A stretch of 35,788 bases of DNA from Actinacidiphila oryziradicis (GCF_005047355.1 NZ_SUMC01000074.1:668-36455); one strand, 5' to 3'; positions 7,234 to 15,593 are shown, numbered from the stretch's first letter. Translations and numbers: made by a program. The notes: generated by a model from the sequence alone, not told the origin.

Positions 7234-8780
7234 CGGAACTCAGCGAGGCGTGGCCGCAGTCCGATCAGCATCAGGCCGGCGGCTGCCATCACGCCTCCGG
7301 CCAAGCCCACGGGCATCGTCAGGGCATTTCCGGCGCCGTCGGAGGAAGTCCGGTCGAAGGCGGTCGTATTGATGGTGATCAGCTTGAGTAGTGCCTTGTC
7401 GTAGGCGTCGAAGGCGTAGTTGGAGTCGCCCGTGGTGTGGCTGGTGCAGTACTCGATGGCCTCGGCCACCTTTCCGGCGGAGGCCAGGGCGCGGATCCGG
7501 CGGTCGTCGCGCTGGTAGACCTGGTACGCGGTCAGAACGCGCTCGGCGGCCGCTCGCTCGCCCGGGAAGGTGATGTTGCGGAACTCGTCGCCGAAGAATC
7601 CCGTGAAGTCCAGGCGTGCGTGATCGGCCTTGTAGGCGCGCAGCGCGGAGGCCAGGTCCGTGTCGTACGTGCCGATGGTGGCGCCGTCCAGGTGCAGGAG
7701 TCGCTGGCTCTTGGCGAGGAAGTCCTGCTCGTGTGCGGTGGTACCCGCACGGTCCAGGAGATAGCGGGATTCGTCGGCGTTGGCGTCGTAGGAGACCGCA
7801 CGGGCGCGGGTGAGGGCGACGACGGAGTCGAAGGCGTCGCGGCGGGCGGCTCGCAGGTGGTCCTGCTGGCCGGAGATCTGTACGAATCCGCTGACCAGCA
7901 CCGTCAGGACGAGGACGGTGGCGGCAGCCGCCCCGGGGTTGATGACGCGGTGGAAGCGAGCCGCGAGGTACAGCTGCAGCGCGGCCAGGAGGGCGAGCAT
8001 CAGCAGGCCGGTGACGAGGAGCGCGACACGGATCGCGGACTGGGTACCGGTGGCGTCGGCGTAAGTGTGCTCGAAGGCGGCGTTGTTGGTGGTGACCAAC
8101 CGGTCGGCCTCAGGCAGCAGCCGGGTTCGCATCAGTTGGGTGGCGAGGGTGTACTCGGCCACCGCTTTCGGGTCGGCCTGGCCGGCCGGGCGGTGGCTCT
8201 GCTCGCCCAGGACCAGAGCGCGGACGGCGTGTTCCTCGTACGCGCCGAGGTCGCTGATGGCCGAGGCGACGGTGCGCTCGGCGGCGGCGTCGCCCTTGGC
8301 GGCCTCTGCCAGGTCGCGCAGGTATCCGCCGGCCTGTCCGCGCCTTTGGCCGTAGATGTCGGCGGCCTGGGCGCGTAGGGACGACAGGGAAGCGGTGTCG
8401 CCCATCATCAGCTGGTTGGCGAGCTGCGCGTCCATGTCGTTCAGCGTGAAGTACAGGCCGGTCGCGCTCGTCACCTGGGGCGCCGACCGTTCCCGTATGT
8501 CCGCCCAGGATCCGCTCGCCGATACGCCGCCGGTCACCAGCACGCCGACCAGCCCGGCGGCTGTGACCAGCACCACGGCGCGCAGCAGTCGCAGCCGTGA
8601 GGGAACGGTCCGGGGAAGGCCGCCGCGCAGGACCGGGCGCCATCTCCGGCGACATACCACGGTTGCGGGAGAGGAGGGATCGAAGCCCGCCCCACCGGGC
8701 GGAGGAGTGGCCTCGGAGCCGGTGCGCTGCCCTGACGCGGGCGCGCCTGAACGTCCTTCGGCGGCGACGGTAGTCGTCAT
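7230..8780 (-). CDS. four-helix membrane protein with two extracytoplasmic helical domains, unknown function
   Basis: 516 residues from the ATG at 8780, which has GGGGGG about 8 nt upstream. After a charged Pro/Gly-rich N-tail of about 60 residues come TM1 (VVLVTAAGLVGVLVTGG), a roughly 180-residue soluble helical domain, TM2 (VALLVTGLLMLALLAALQLY), TM3 (ATVLVLTVLVSGFVQIS), a second domain of about 170 residues, and TM4 just before the end. The two domains resemble each other in layout, like four-helix-bundle chemoreceptor sensor domains, but there is no HAMP, kinase or methyl-accepting domain. A GTCA repeat box lies 108-143 nt upstream in sense orientation. It could be a partner sensor for the flanking KdpD proteins; function is unknown. 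Confidence 0.75.
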   Translation of the reverse strand: MTTTVAAEGRSGAPASGQRTGSEATPPPGGAGFDPSSPATVVCRRRWRPVLRGGLPRTVPSRLRLLRAVVLVTAAGLVGVLVTGGVSASGSWADIRERSAPQVTSATGLYFTLNDMDAQLANQLMMGDTASLSSLRAQAADIYGQRRGQAGGYLRDLAEAAKGDAAAERTVASAISDLGAYEEHAVRALVLGEQSHRPAGQADPKAVAEYTLATQLMRTRLLPEADRLVTTNNAAFEHTYADATGTQSAIRVALLVTGLLMLALLAALQLYLAARFHRVINPGAAAATVLVLTVLVSGFVQISGQQDHLRAARRDAFDSVVALTRARAVSYDANADESRYLLDRAGTTAHEQDFLAKSQRLLHLDGATIGTYDTDLASALRAYKADHARLDFTGFFGDEFRNITFPGERAAAERVLTAYQVYQRDDRRIRALASAGKVAEAIEYCTSHTTGDSNYAFDAYDKALLKLITINTTAFDRTSSDGAGNALTMPVGLAGGVMAAAGLMLIGLRPRLAEFR

Positions 8781-8887
8781 CGCGTTATGCCCCCCACTGA
8801 GCGCCCCGGAGCGGCGTCTGCCCGCTCTCCCTCGGCCCGCAACACCGTCGCAGTCCGGGAACACCTGTGCTGGCGTGTTGGCGCGGC

Positions 8888-8923
8888 CCTGACGCCGGAG
8901 CCCGAAAGATTGACGCGTTTCTG
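8888..8923 (-). promoter_or_regulatory. GTCA repeat box (three strong half-sites, 21-11)
   Basis: TGAC on the plus strand at 8888, 8909 and 8920, spaced 21 and 11 bp. Read on the minus strand it is GTCAGAAACGC-GTCA, then GTCAGGGC. The expected fourth half-site (8877) is poor (CAAC). It lies 108-143 nt upstream of the minus-strand gene starting at 8780. Confidence 0.5.
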
Positions 8924-9021
8924 ACGGGGATCGGCGCTCGTGCTTTGCGCCGGTCTACCGCTGAGCTCGTAGGCTGGTTGCGCATGGGCGTTAAGGCCGC
9001 ACCAAGACCCCGGGTGCAGCC

Positions 9022-9036
9022 GTCAGGAGTTCGCTA
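9022..9036 (+). promoter_or_regulatory. GTCA/GCTA repeat pair upstream of kdpD
   Basis: GTCAGGAGTTC-GCTAACG has half-sites at 9022 and 9033, 11 bp apart, about 125 nt before kdpD. It closely matches the GTCAGGACCGC-GCTAACG pair upstream of kdpF at 15437, including the degenerate second half-site. Confidence 0.5.
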
Positions 9037-9157
9037 ACGCGACCCGCCAGGGACTCGCCCGGCGCTTACCTGTCACTGTCGTCGCCGGTCCGTACCGGCA
9101 CCGCCGGTGGCCTCCGTACGACCGCGCAGCGTGGCACTTGACCAGGAGGCCCAACCA

Positions 9158-11656
9158 GTGAAGCGCGGCAGGCTCAAGGTGTTCCTCGGAGCGGCCCCCG
9201 GGGTGGGCAAGACGTACCGGATGCTGGACGAGGCCCGGCGCCGGGCCGAGCGGGGCACGGACGTCGTGGTGGGGTTCGTCGAGTGCCACCAGCGCCCGCA
9301 CACCGTAGCGATGCTCGACGGGCTGGAGACCCTGCCGCAGGCCGAGCGGGACTACCGGGGCACGGTCTTCGCCGAGATGGACCTCGACGCGGTCCTCGCC
9401 CGCAAGCCCAAGGTGGCCCTCGTCGACGAGATGGCCCACACCAACATTCCCGGCGGCCGCAACGCCAAGCGCTGGCAGGACATCCAGCAACTGCTGGACG
9501 CCGGCATCGACGTCCTGAGCACCGTCAACGTCCAGCACCTCGAGTCGGTCAACGACGTCGTCGAGAAGATCACCGGAGTCCCGCAACGCGAGACCGTCCC
9601 CGACGAGATCGTCCGCGCCGCCGACCAGATCGAGCTGGTCGACATGCCCGCCCAGGCGCTGCGCCGCCGCATGGCGCACGGAAACGTCTATAACCCCGAG
9701 AAGGTCGACGCCGCGCTCGCCAACTACTTCCGGGTCGGGAACCTGACGGCGCTGCGCGAACTGGCCCTGCTGTGGGTCGCGGGGCGGGTGGATGAGTTCC
9801 TGCAGGAATACCGGTCCGAACACGAGATCCGGGGTGTGTGGGAGACCCGGGAACGGGTCGTGGTGGCCCTCACCGGCGGCCCCGAGGGCGAGACCATCAT
9901 CCGGCGCGCCGCACGGATCGCCGACCGGGCCGGGCACGGCGACCTGCTCGCCATCCACGTCGCCCGCAGCGACGGCCTCGCCGACGCCTCACCCGCCGCC
10001 CTGGCCAAGCAGCGGGAGCTGATCGAGAGCCTGGGCGGCAGCTACCACACGGTCGTCGGCGACCACATCCCCACCGCGTTGCTGGACTTCGCCCGCGCCG
10101 AGAACGCCACCCAGCTCGTCATGGGCACCTCGCGGCGCGGGCGGCTGGCCGGCTTCCTCGGCGGACGCGGCATCGGCGAGACCACCAACGAGCTGTCCGG
10201 CGACATCGACGTGCACATGGTCACCCACGAACGGGCCCGCCAGGGCCGTCTGCTGCCTTCCCGGGGCAGCAGGAATCTGCCGTTGGCTCGCAGGGTGCTC
10301 GGCCCGGTGGCCGGGCTGCTGCTTCCGGCCCTGCTCACACTCGCCCTGAAGAACACGCCGGGCGGGCTCAACCTCACCAGCGAGGCGCTGCTCTACTTGC
10401 TCACCGTGGTCGGCGTCGCCTGCATCGGCGGTGTTGCCTCCGCCGTCCTGGCGTCGGTAAGCGCCTCCCTGCTGCTCAACTACTTCTTCATCCCGCCCAC
10501 GGGCCAGTTCACCATCGGCGAGGCCAACAACGTCCTGGCGCTGGCCGTCTTCACCGTGGTCGCCGTCACCGTCGCCACCATCGTCGACCACTCCCTGCGC
10601 CAGTCCCGCCGGGCAGCGAAGGCCACCGCCGAGGCCGAGACACTCTCCGCCATGGCCGGCAGCGTCCTGCGCGGCGAGCAGGCCGTGCCCGAACTCCTGG
10701 AACGCACGAGACAGATCTTCGGCATGGACTCCGCCGTCCTCGTCCACTGCGACCACCAGAGCGCCGAGGATCCGCCGGCCGACGGCGCCGCGGCCGCGCT
10801 GGTCCCGGTCGGCCCGGACGACGTCCTGGTGCTGCGCGGCCGCCGCCTGGCCGCCTCCGAGAGCCGGGTCCTCACCGCGCTGGCGGCCCACGTCTCCGCC
10901 GCCCTGGAGCGAGCCCGGCTCGCCGAGGCCGCCGCCGAAGTGGAGCCGGTCAAGGCCGCCGACCGCATGCGCACCGCCCTGCTCGCCGCCGTCAGCCACG
11001 ACCTGCGCACCCCGCTGGCCAGCGGATGGGCCGCCGTCAGCAGCCTGCGCAGCCGCGACGTGGAGTTCTCCGACGAGGACCGCGACGAACTCCTCGCCAC
11101 CGCCGAGGAGTCCCTGGACCGCCTCAACCGGCTGGTGGACAACCTGCTCGACATGAGCCGCCTGCAGGCCGGCGCCCTCACCCTGCGCCTGGAGGCCACC
11201 GCCCTCGCCGAGATCATGCCGCTCGCCCTGGACCCCCTGCCCGACAGCCCGGTGCCCGTCCTGGTCCAGGGCCTGGAGGACGCCGCCGATGTCGTTGCCG
11301 ACCCCCCGCTGCTGGAACGGGTCGTCGCCAACCTGGTGGCCAACGCCATACGGCACACTCCGCCCGGAGAATCGGTCCGGGTCAGTGCCAGCGCGCTGGC
11401 CGACCGCGTCGAGCTGCGCGTCATCGACCAGGGTCCCGGCCTGGGCCCCGAGGATCGCGACCAGGTCTTCGAACCGTTCCAGCGCACGGGCGACACCGAC
11501 AACACCACCGGCCTCGGACTCGGCCTCGCCCTCTCCCGCGGCCTCACCGAGGCCATGGGCGGCACCCTCACCCCCGAGGACACCCCCGGCGGCGGCCTGA
11601 CCATGGTCGTCTCCCTCCCCGCTGCCCCGGCCCTCAACGAGGAGGTCCGGGCATGA
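9158..11656 (+). CDS. kdpD: full-length sensor histidine kinase KdpD
   Basis: 832 residues from the GTG at 9158, chosen because AGGAGG lies 8 nt before it. All KdpD modules are present in order: ATP-binding N-domain with Walker A GAAPGVGKT (11-19) and VDEMAHTN; Usp domain (about 215-360); four-helix DUF4118 (about 380-485) with LLNYFFIPPTGQFTI; GAF (about 495-590); HisKA with AVSHDLRTPLA (His614); and HATPase with an intact N-box, VIDQGPG, FEPFQR lid and TGLGLGLALS. KdpD senses low potassium or osmotic stress and phosphorylates KdpE. It overlaps kdpE by ATGA, so the two are translationally coupled, but that kdpE is damaged. No kdpFABC lies next to it. Confidence 0.95.
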   Translation: MKRGRLKVFLGAAPGVGKTYRMLDEARRRAERGTDVVVGFVECHQRPHTVAMLDGLETLPQAERDYRGTVFAEMDLDAVLARKPKVALVDEMAHTNIPGGRNAKRWQDIQQLLDAGIDVLSTVNVQHLESVNDVVEKITGVPQRETVPDEIVRAADQIELVDMPAQALRRRMAHGNVYNPEKVDAALANYFRVGNLTALRELALLWVAGRVDEFLQEYRSEHEIRGVWETRERVVVALTGGPEGETIIRRAARIADRAGHGDLLAIHVARSDGLADASPAALAKQRELIESLGGSYHTVVGDHIPTALLDFARAENATQLVMGTSRRGRLAGFLGGRGIGETTNELSGDIDVHMVTHERARQGRLLPSRGSRNLPLARRVLGPVAGLLLPALLTLALKNTPGGLNLTSEALLYLLTVVGVACIGGVASAVLASVSASLLLNYFFIPPTGQFTIGEANNVLALAVFTVVAVTVATIVDHSLRQSRRAAKATAEAETLSAMAGSVLRGEQAVPELLERTRQIFGMDSAVLVHCDHQSAEDPPADGAAAALVPVGPDDVLVLRGRRLAASESRVLTALAAHVSAALERARLAEAAAEVEPVKAADRMRTALLAAVSHDLRTPLASGWAAVSSLRSRDVEFSDEDRDELLATAEESLDRLNRLVDNLLDMSRLQAGALTLRLEATALAEIMPLALDPLPDSPVPVLVQGLEDAADVVADPPLLERVVANLVANAIRHTPPGESVRVSASALADRVELRVIDQGPGLGPEDRDQVFEPFQRTGDTDNTTGLGLGLALSRGLTEAMGGTLTPEDTPGGGLTMVVSLPAAPALNEEVRA

Positions 11657-12046
11657 AGCGCATCCTGATCGTGGATGACGAACCGCAGATGACCCGGGCC
11701 CTGCGCATCAACCTCAAGGCCCGCCACTACGACGTGGACACCGCCCTCGATGGCACCACGGCCCTGACACTGGCCTCCCGCAACCCGCCCGACGCCGTCC
11801 CCCTCGACCTCGGCCTGCCCGACCTGCCGGGCATCGACGTCATCCACGGGCTCCGGGCGTGGACTTCCGTCCCGGTCATCGTGCTCTCCGGGCGGTCCGA
11901 CCCCGCCGAGAAGGTCGCCGCGCTCGACGCGGGGGCGGACGACTACCTCACCAAGCCCTTCCTCATGGAGGAACTCCTCGCCCGGCTCCGCGCCGTGCTG
12001 CGCCGTCCCGCCCGAGCCAGGCCTCGGCTACCGCTTCGATCCGTGA
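11653..12046 (+). pseudogene. kdpE: kdpE with internal deletion: receiver domain kept, DNA-binding domain lost
   Basis: The start ATG overlaps the kdpD stop. The receiver domain is complete: MKRILIVDDEPQMTRAL, phosphoacceptor Asp52 in LDLGLPD, and the conserved Lys in DDYLTKPF, up to LRAVLRRP near residue 119. The sequence then jumps, in another frame, to EPGLGYRFDP and a TGA at 12044-12046, which is the very C-terminus of a KdpE winged helix. About 90 codons of the DNA-binding domain are gone and the joint near 12010-12018 is out of frame. The translated frame would read through to 12261 with an unrelated tail. A product could accept phosphate from KdpD but should not bind DNA. Confidence 0.85.
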
Positions 12047-12048
12047 CG

Positions 12049-12588
12049 TCAGTCCAGGCCGGAGGCCCGGAACACTGCTTGGGCCTCCGTGTCGTCGATG
12101 CGCTCGCTCAGACGCTGCAGTACGTCTGTCCCGCCGAGCAGCGTGCCGCGTTCGCGGGAGCGTCGGGCGCCGGCGTCCAGCTCGTGCCAGAGCAGTGGAT
12201 TGGCGGCCAGGACCCGGGGGTCGAGCGCCATCCAGCGGCCGGACGTGTCCCGCAGAAGTAGGTGGCCCGAGATGCCCTCGTGCTGTCGAACCTCGGCCAG
12301 GGTGTCGGTTCGCACCCGGCGCTCGCGTACGAGTCCTCGTACGGCTATCCAGCCCTCGCCCGCCGTCACGCGAGGCGGCAGCAGGACAGCGAGGACCAGG
12401 GCCGCCAGCAGCGTCCATAGCCCCGCGCGTGGCAGGGTGAGGGTGCCCGCAGCCTGGTCGAGCAGCATGATCGGCCCGAAGAAGGCGAGCGTGCACAAGA
12501 ACGCGAACCGGGCGCCGCCGCGCCAGTGCCGGTCGCCGGCTCTCTCACCGGGCATCGGCATCGGCAGTCGCGTGGCTCGCCGTCCCAT
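12049..12588 (-). CDS. small membrane protein, PH-domain-like
   Basis: 179 residues from the ATG at 12588; earlier in-frame starts would enter low-quality sequence. After about 25 residues two hydrophobic segments follow (FLCTLAFFGPIMLL and TLLAALVLAVLLPP). A soluble part of about 110 residues then reads GEGWIAVRGLVRERRVRTD and continues like the beta-rich bacterial PH-type domains of actinobacterial membrane proteins. Its stop lies 2 nt from the kdpE relic stop (convergent). A full four-half-site GTCA box sits 43-89 nt upstream in sense orientation, linking it to the island's common control. Function unknown; the PH comparison is tentative. Confidence 0.7.
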   Translation of the reverse strand: MGRRATRLPMPMPGERAGDRHWRGGARFAFLCTLAFFGPIMLLDQAAGTLTLPRAGLWTLLAALVLAVLLPPRVTAGEGWIAVRGLVRERRVRTDTLAEVRQHEGISGHLLLRDTSGRWMALDPRVLAANPLLWHELDAGARRSRERGTLLGGTDVLQRLSERIDDTEAQAVFRASGLD

Positions 12589-12964
12589 ACGGCCGACGCT
12601 AGAAGCGGCGCGGGCCCGCGAACCCGGCACTGACACTTCCCTGACGCGACACGCCTCGGTCTTAACGCGCCTCTGGCGCGGGAGCCCGAGATGGACACGG
12701 GGCCTGCGAGTGCGGTCGGGCTCGGCCCGGCGCAGCACTCCCCAGGTCGTGGGGCCACCTCGCCCTGGCCGAAGAGAAACGAGCGCAGGAAGTTGCGGAA
12801 CGGGGTTCCTCCCGCACAGTCGTGCGAAGGGCACGCGCTAAGGACATTGCAGATGAGCATCAGCGTCGGGTAAATTTCCTGCTGGAGTGCCGGGAAGTCT
12901 GGTCGGCGACAGCAAGCGCAAGCACCACAGCGGCCGTACCAGCACACATCCTGGCGACCCTTAC
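12589..12964. other. divergent intergenic region with regulatory box
   Basis: About 375 bp between the small membrane protein and the antiporter. Besides the GTCA box at 12631-12677 I see no gene. The stretch around 12861-12885 is locally A/T-richer. No convincing Shine-Dalgarno precedes the antiporter ATG. Confidence 0.55.
12631..12677 (-). promoter_or_regulatory. double GTCA repeat box (11-21-11)
   Basis: On the plus strand: TGAC 12631, TGAC 12642, TAAC 12663, TGGC 12674, spaced 11, 21 and 11 bp. In minus sense the units start GCCA, GTTA, GTCA, GTCA. The box lies 43-89 nt upstream of the minus-strand gene at 12588 and shares its geometry with the boxes at 14538 and 15405. Confidence 0.6.
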
Positions 12965-14527
12965 ATGACCGTCCTGACCGCAGTACTGCTGCTGGTGGCC
13001 GTGGCCACCGCCGTGGCGACAGGGGCCCGTCATTGGCGTATCCCGGCGCCGTCCTTGCTGGTCATAGCCGGTGTCGGGGTTGGCCTGCTGCCCTGGGTGA
13101 TGGCTTTCCGGGTGTCGCCGCAGGTGATCAATCTGGTGGTGCTGCCGCCGCTGTTGTATGCCTCTGCGGAGGAGATCTCCTGGCGTGAGCTACGGCGGGT
13201 GTGGCGGCCAGTCACGGTGCTCGCTTTCGGATTGGTGCTGGCCTCGGCCGCTGCCGTTGGTGCGGTGGCGGCGGCGTTGACGCCACTCTCCGGGACGATG
13301 GCCCTCGTACTGGGAGCGGTGCTGGCCAGCACGGACCCGGTGGCGGTGACCGCGCTGGGGCGGCGGCTCGCGCTGCCGCCGCGCATCCAGATGATGGTGC
13401 AGGCCGAAAGCCTGTTCAACGACGCCACGAGCCTGGTGCTGTTCAAGGTCGCAGTGGGTACGGCGGTGGCCGGCGGGGCGCTGTCGGGTGGCACGGCCGC
13501 CGGTGAGTTCGTGGCTCTGGGCGGCGGCGGGGCGCTGGTCGGCGCGGCGGTGGCCGGGGCGGTGGCGCTGATCCGGCGTCGTACCGAGGACCCGGTGCTG
13601 GAGACGGTGATCGCGCTGGTCACCCCCTACGCGGCCTACGTTCTGGCCGAGGATGTGCACGCTTCGGGGGTGACCGCGGTGGTAGTCGCCGGGGTCGTGC
13701 TGGGCGGGCAGACGCAGCGGCTCACCAACGCACCCATCCGCCTGCAGGTGCACGCGGTCTACGGAACCGTCGTCTTCCTGCTGGAGAGTGTGGTCTTCGC
13801 CCTCATCGGTCTGGAACTGCCGTCGCTCATCCGTGATCTCGGCGCCGAGGGCCACACCTGGCCGCTGCAGGCGCTCGCGGTGGCCGGGACCCTGCTGACC
13901 GTCCGGATGCTCTGGGTCTCCCCGCTCTCGGCCGCCATGCAGCGCCGGCACGGCATCGGCCCGATCTCCTGGCGGGTCCCCTCAGTGCTGTCGTGGGCCG
14001 GCACCCGCGGCGTCCTGCCGCTTGCGGCGGCCCTGTCCATTCCGCTCACCGCCCATGACGGCACGCCGCTGCCGCAGCGGGAACTGGTGCTGGTGCTGAC
14101 CACAGCGGTCGTCGTCTTCACCCTCGTCCTGCAGGGCTTCACACTGGCGCCCGTGGTACGCCGTTCCGGTATCGCCCTGGAACCCACCAGCACCGCCCGC
14201 CAAGAGGCCAACGCCCGCGACAGCCTCGCGCGTGCCGGGCTCACGCAACTGGAGCAGCTCGCCGACCTGGAGGCCGCGCCCGAGGTCGTGGTGGACCAAT
14301 TGCGCCGCGGCTTGCAAGCCCGCATTGACCATGCCCGGTCCGAGATGGACGAGGCCGCGGATCCGGCGGACTCCACCGCCACCGCCTATCGCTCGATGCG
14401 GCGTGCCCTGATCGAGGCGGAGTCCGCCGAGCTGCAACGGCTCTACGACGAGCACCGGATCAGCGACACCACGCGCAGGCGTATCCAGCGCGCCCTGGAC
14501 CAGGAGGACGTCGGCCTGGGGGAGTAG
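12965..14527 (+). CDS. Na+/H+ antiporter, CPA1 family
   Basis: 520 residues from the ATG at 12965. About twelve hydrophobic segments occupy residues 1-405, followed by a hydrophilic tail of about 110 residues with coiled-coil-like charge spacing. The CPA1 ion-binding ND motif is clear in ESLFNDATSLVLF (Glu148, Asn152, Asp153), with ASTDPVAVTALG upstream and SWAGTRGVLPLAAALSIP downstream. It should exchange cytoplasmic Na+ (or K+) for H+ and serve pH and salt homeostasis. Its place among KdpD, Kdp and Usp genes suggests an ion/osmotic stress island. A GTCA box follows between it and the usp gene. Ion selectivity cannot be read from the sequence. Confidence 0.93.
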   Translation: MTVLTAVLLLVAVATAVATGARHWRIPAPSLLVIAGVGVGLLPWVMAFRVSPQVINLVVLPPLLYASAEEISWRELRRVWRPVTVLAFGLVLASAAAVGAVAAALTPLSGTMALVLGAVLASTDPVAVTALGRRLALPPRIQMMVQAESLFNDATSLVLFKVAVGTAVAGGALSGGTAAGEFVALGGGGALVGAAVAGAVALIRRRTEDPVLETVIALVTPYAAYVLAEDVHASGVTAVVVAGVVLGGQTQRLTNAPIRLQVHAVYGTVVFLLESVVFALIGLELPSLIRDLGAEGHTWPLQALAVAGTLLTVRMLWVSPLSAAMQRRHGIGPISWRVPSVLSWAGTRGVLPLAAALSIPLTAHDGTPLPQRELVLVLTTAVVVFTLVLQGFTLAPVVRRSGIALEPTSTARQEANARDSLARAGLTQLEQLADLEAAPEVVVDQLRRGLQARIDHARSEMDEAADPADSTATAYRSMRRALIEAESAELQRLYDEHRISDTTRRRIQRALDQEDVGLGE

Positions 14528-14537
14528 CACGGGCCGG

Positions 14538-14584
14538 GTCAGGGAGCCGTCAATCCGGCGTTGTCTCCCGTCAGGGGCGCGTCA
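14538..14584 (+). promoter_or_regulatory. double GTCA repeat box (11-21-11), best copy
   Basis: Four perfect GTCA half-sites at 14538, 14549, 14570 and 14581, spaced 11, 21 and 11 bp. A weaker GTTG at 14560 falls in the middle phase. It sits in the 150-bp gap between the antiporter and the usp gene, sense to usp. Confidence 0.65.
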
Positions 14585-14678
14585 GGACGGTCGCCCTCTG
14601 CTTGCGGCTTCGCTTCGATGGGTGCAGGACATGCGGTACGGCAGCGAGGCGACCAGCGGAGAGGCAGCGGTAGCAGCC

Positions 14679-15226
14679 ATGGACGAGACCGGCACCGGTA
14701 CCCGGCGCATCGTGGTGGGGGTGAGCGCAGTCTTGCCGCGCTGCACCGCGCGGTGGTCGAGAGCCGCCGTACGGACGCCGAGATGCTGGCGGTGCTGGCC
14801 TGGGAACCTGTCGGTGGCGAGTTCGCCTACCGTCGTGCCCCGCTACCGCCGCTGCTGGAGGACGGCCGCCGTCTGGCTGAGGAGCGGCTGCGCAGCGCAC
14901 TGGACACGGCCCTCGGCTGGGGCTGGAGCGAGCGCCGGCTGCAAGCCCGGGCCGTCCGCGGAAATCCGGGCAGGGTGCTGGTCCTGACAGCCGACCGGGA
15001 AGACGACCTGCTGGTGATCGGCGCCGGTCAGCGCGGCCTGCTGCGCCGGGCGCTGTGCCGCTCGACCAGTCGCTACTGCCTGGCAAACGCGACATGCCCG
15101 GTCCTGGCCGTACCGCCGTCCCCTCTGCAGCGCCACCTCACGGCCGTGCACCGCCGCAACACCTGGCGCCTGCCGCTCCCGCCCCGGCGACCCGGCGAGG
15201 ACGCACCCCGACTGCCGCGCGGATGA
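14679..15226 (+). pseudogene. universal stress protein, frameshifted
   Basis: The frame from the ATG at 14679 reads MDETGTGTRRIVVGVS; homology then continues in the next frame with SLAALHRAVVESRRTDAEML, through VLVLTADREDDLLVIGAG and the USP motif G-RG-LRR-LCRS-S-YCL to VLAVPP, stopping at 15226. The shift lies at 14724-14729 (AGCGCAGT), where one lost G would restore VVGVSGSLAAL. Either this is a real disruption or a single-base sequence error. A GTG at 14622 is an alternative start. The protein would be a single-domain, roughly 180-residue Usp that binds ATP. It follows the antiporter and a GTCA box. Confidence 0.75.
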
Positions 15227-15249
15227 CGCTGCGCCCGTAGGCACGTCGA

Positions 15250-15339
15250 TCTTCCCCTCGCGGCCTCCCTCAGCCGTTCTCGGGCGGTTCGCGTTGTGTC
15301 GAGCGCGGCGCCGACCTGGTCAGCGAGGGTCACCGCGGC
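15250..15339 (-). pseudogene. C-terminal fragment of a second DUF4118/GAF sensor gene
   Basis: The minus strand reads AVTLADQVGAALDTTRTARE in the same style as the end of the DUF4118 protein at 4039 (VAVTIANQVGAALNTPRPAR). Only about 30 codons are left and no upstream part is recognisable. It indicates that another copy of the sensor gene once stood next to the kdpFA remnant, as at 4039-4791 beside KdpD. Confidence 0.55.
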
Positions 15340-15404
15340 TGCTGAACCGTTTCCGGTGGTAGCGGTCCGAGGCGCGGGTCGGCACCACCGATCGTGGGTG
15401 GCGC

Positions 15405-15451
15405 ATCAACGCGGCATCAAGGTACTCCGTCACGGCGTCAGGACCGCGCTA
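15405..15451 (+). promoter_or_regulatory. double GTCA repeat box upstream of kdpF (11-21-11)
   Basis: Half-sites ATCA 15405, ATCA 15416, GTCA 15437 and GCTA 15448 are spaced 11, 21 and 11 bp, 143-189 nt upstream of the first kdp ORF. KdpE is known to act at kdpF promoters in other bacteria; assigning this box to KdpE is an inference. The leader from 15452 to 15593 has no other feature I can name. Confidence 0.6.
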
Positions 15452-15593
15452 ACGAGGGTCGTCAAGGGAACTCGTGAGCGCTTCACTCCAGGGGCCGGTC
15501 CTCGCCGACACCGCTCAGGTCCGCTCGTGACCCCCCACACCCGAGAGGACTGGGCGGTTATGTCCCTTTCTTGCTTCCCGGGGTGTCTCGCAC

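Larger units (their letters stand above)
8781..9157. other. divergent regulatory region between the membrane protein and kdpD
   Basis: About 375 bp with no supported gene. It contains GTCA boxes facing each way (8888-8923 towards the membrane protein and 9022-9036 towards kdpD) and the AGGAGG of kdpD at 9144-9149. Confidence 0.6.

Noticed and set aside
9838..11652. Arginine/proline-rich frame overlapping kdpD and running into kdpE
   Set aside because: Out-of-frame translation of kdpD; only the part after 11653 is the real kdpE frame.
15346..15593. Possible c-di-AMP (ydaO-type) riboswitch in the kdpF leader
   Set aside because: Such riboswitches control potassium uptake genes in several bacteria, so I looked for one, but I could not find the conserved core in the leader.
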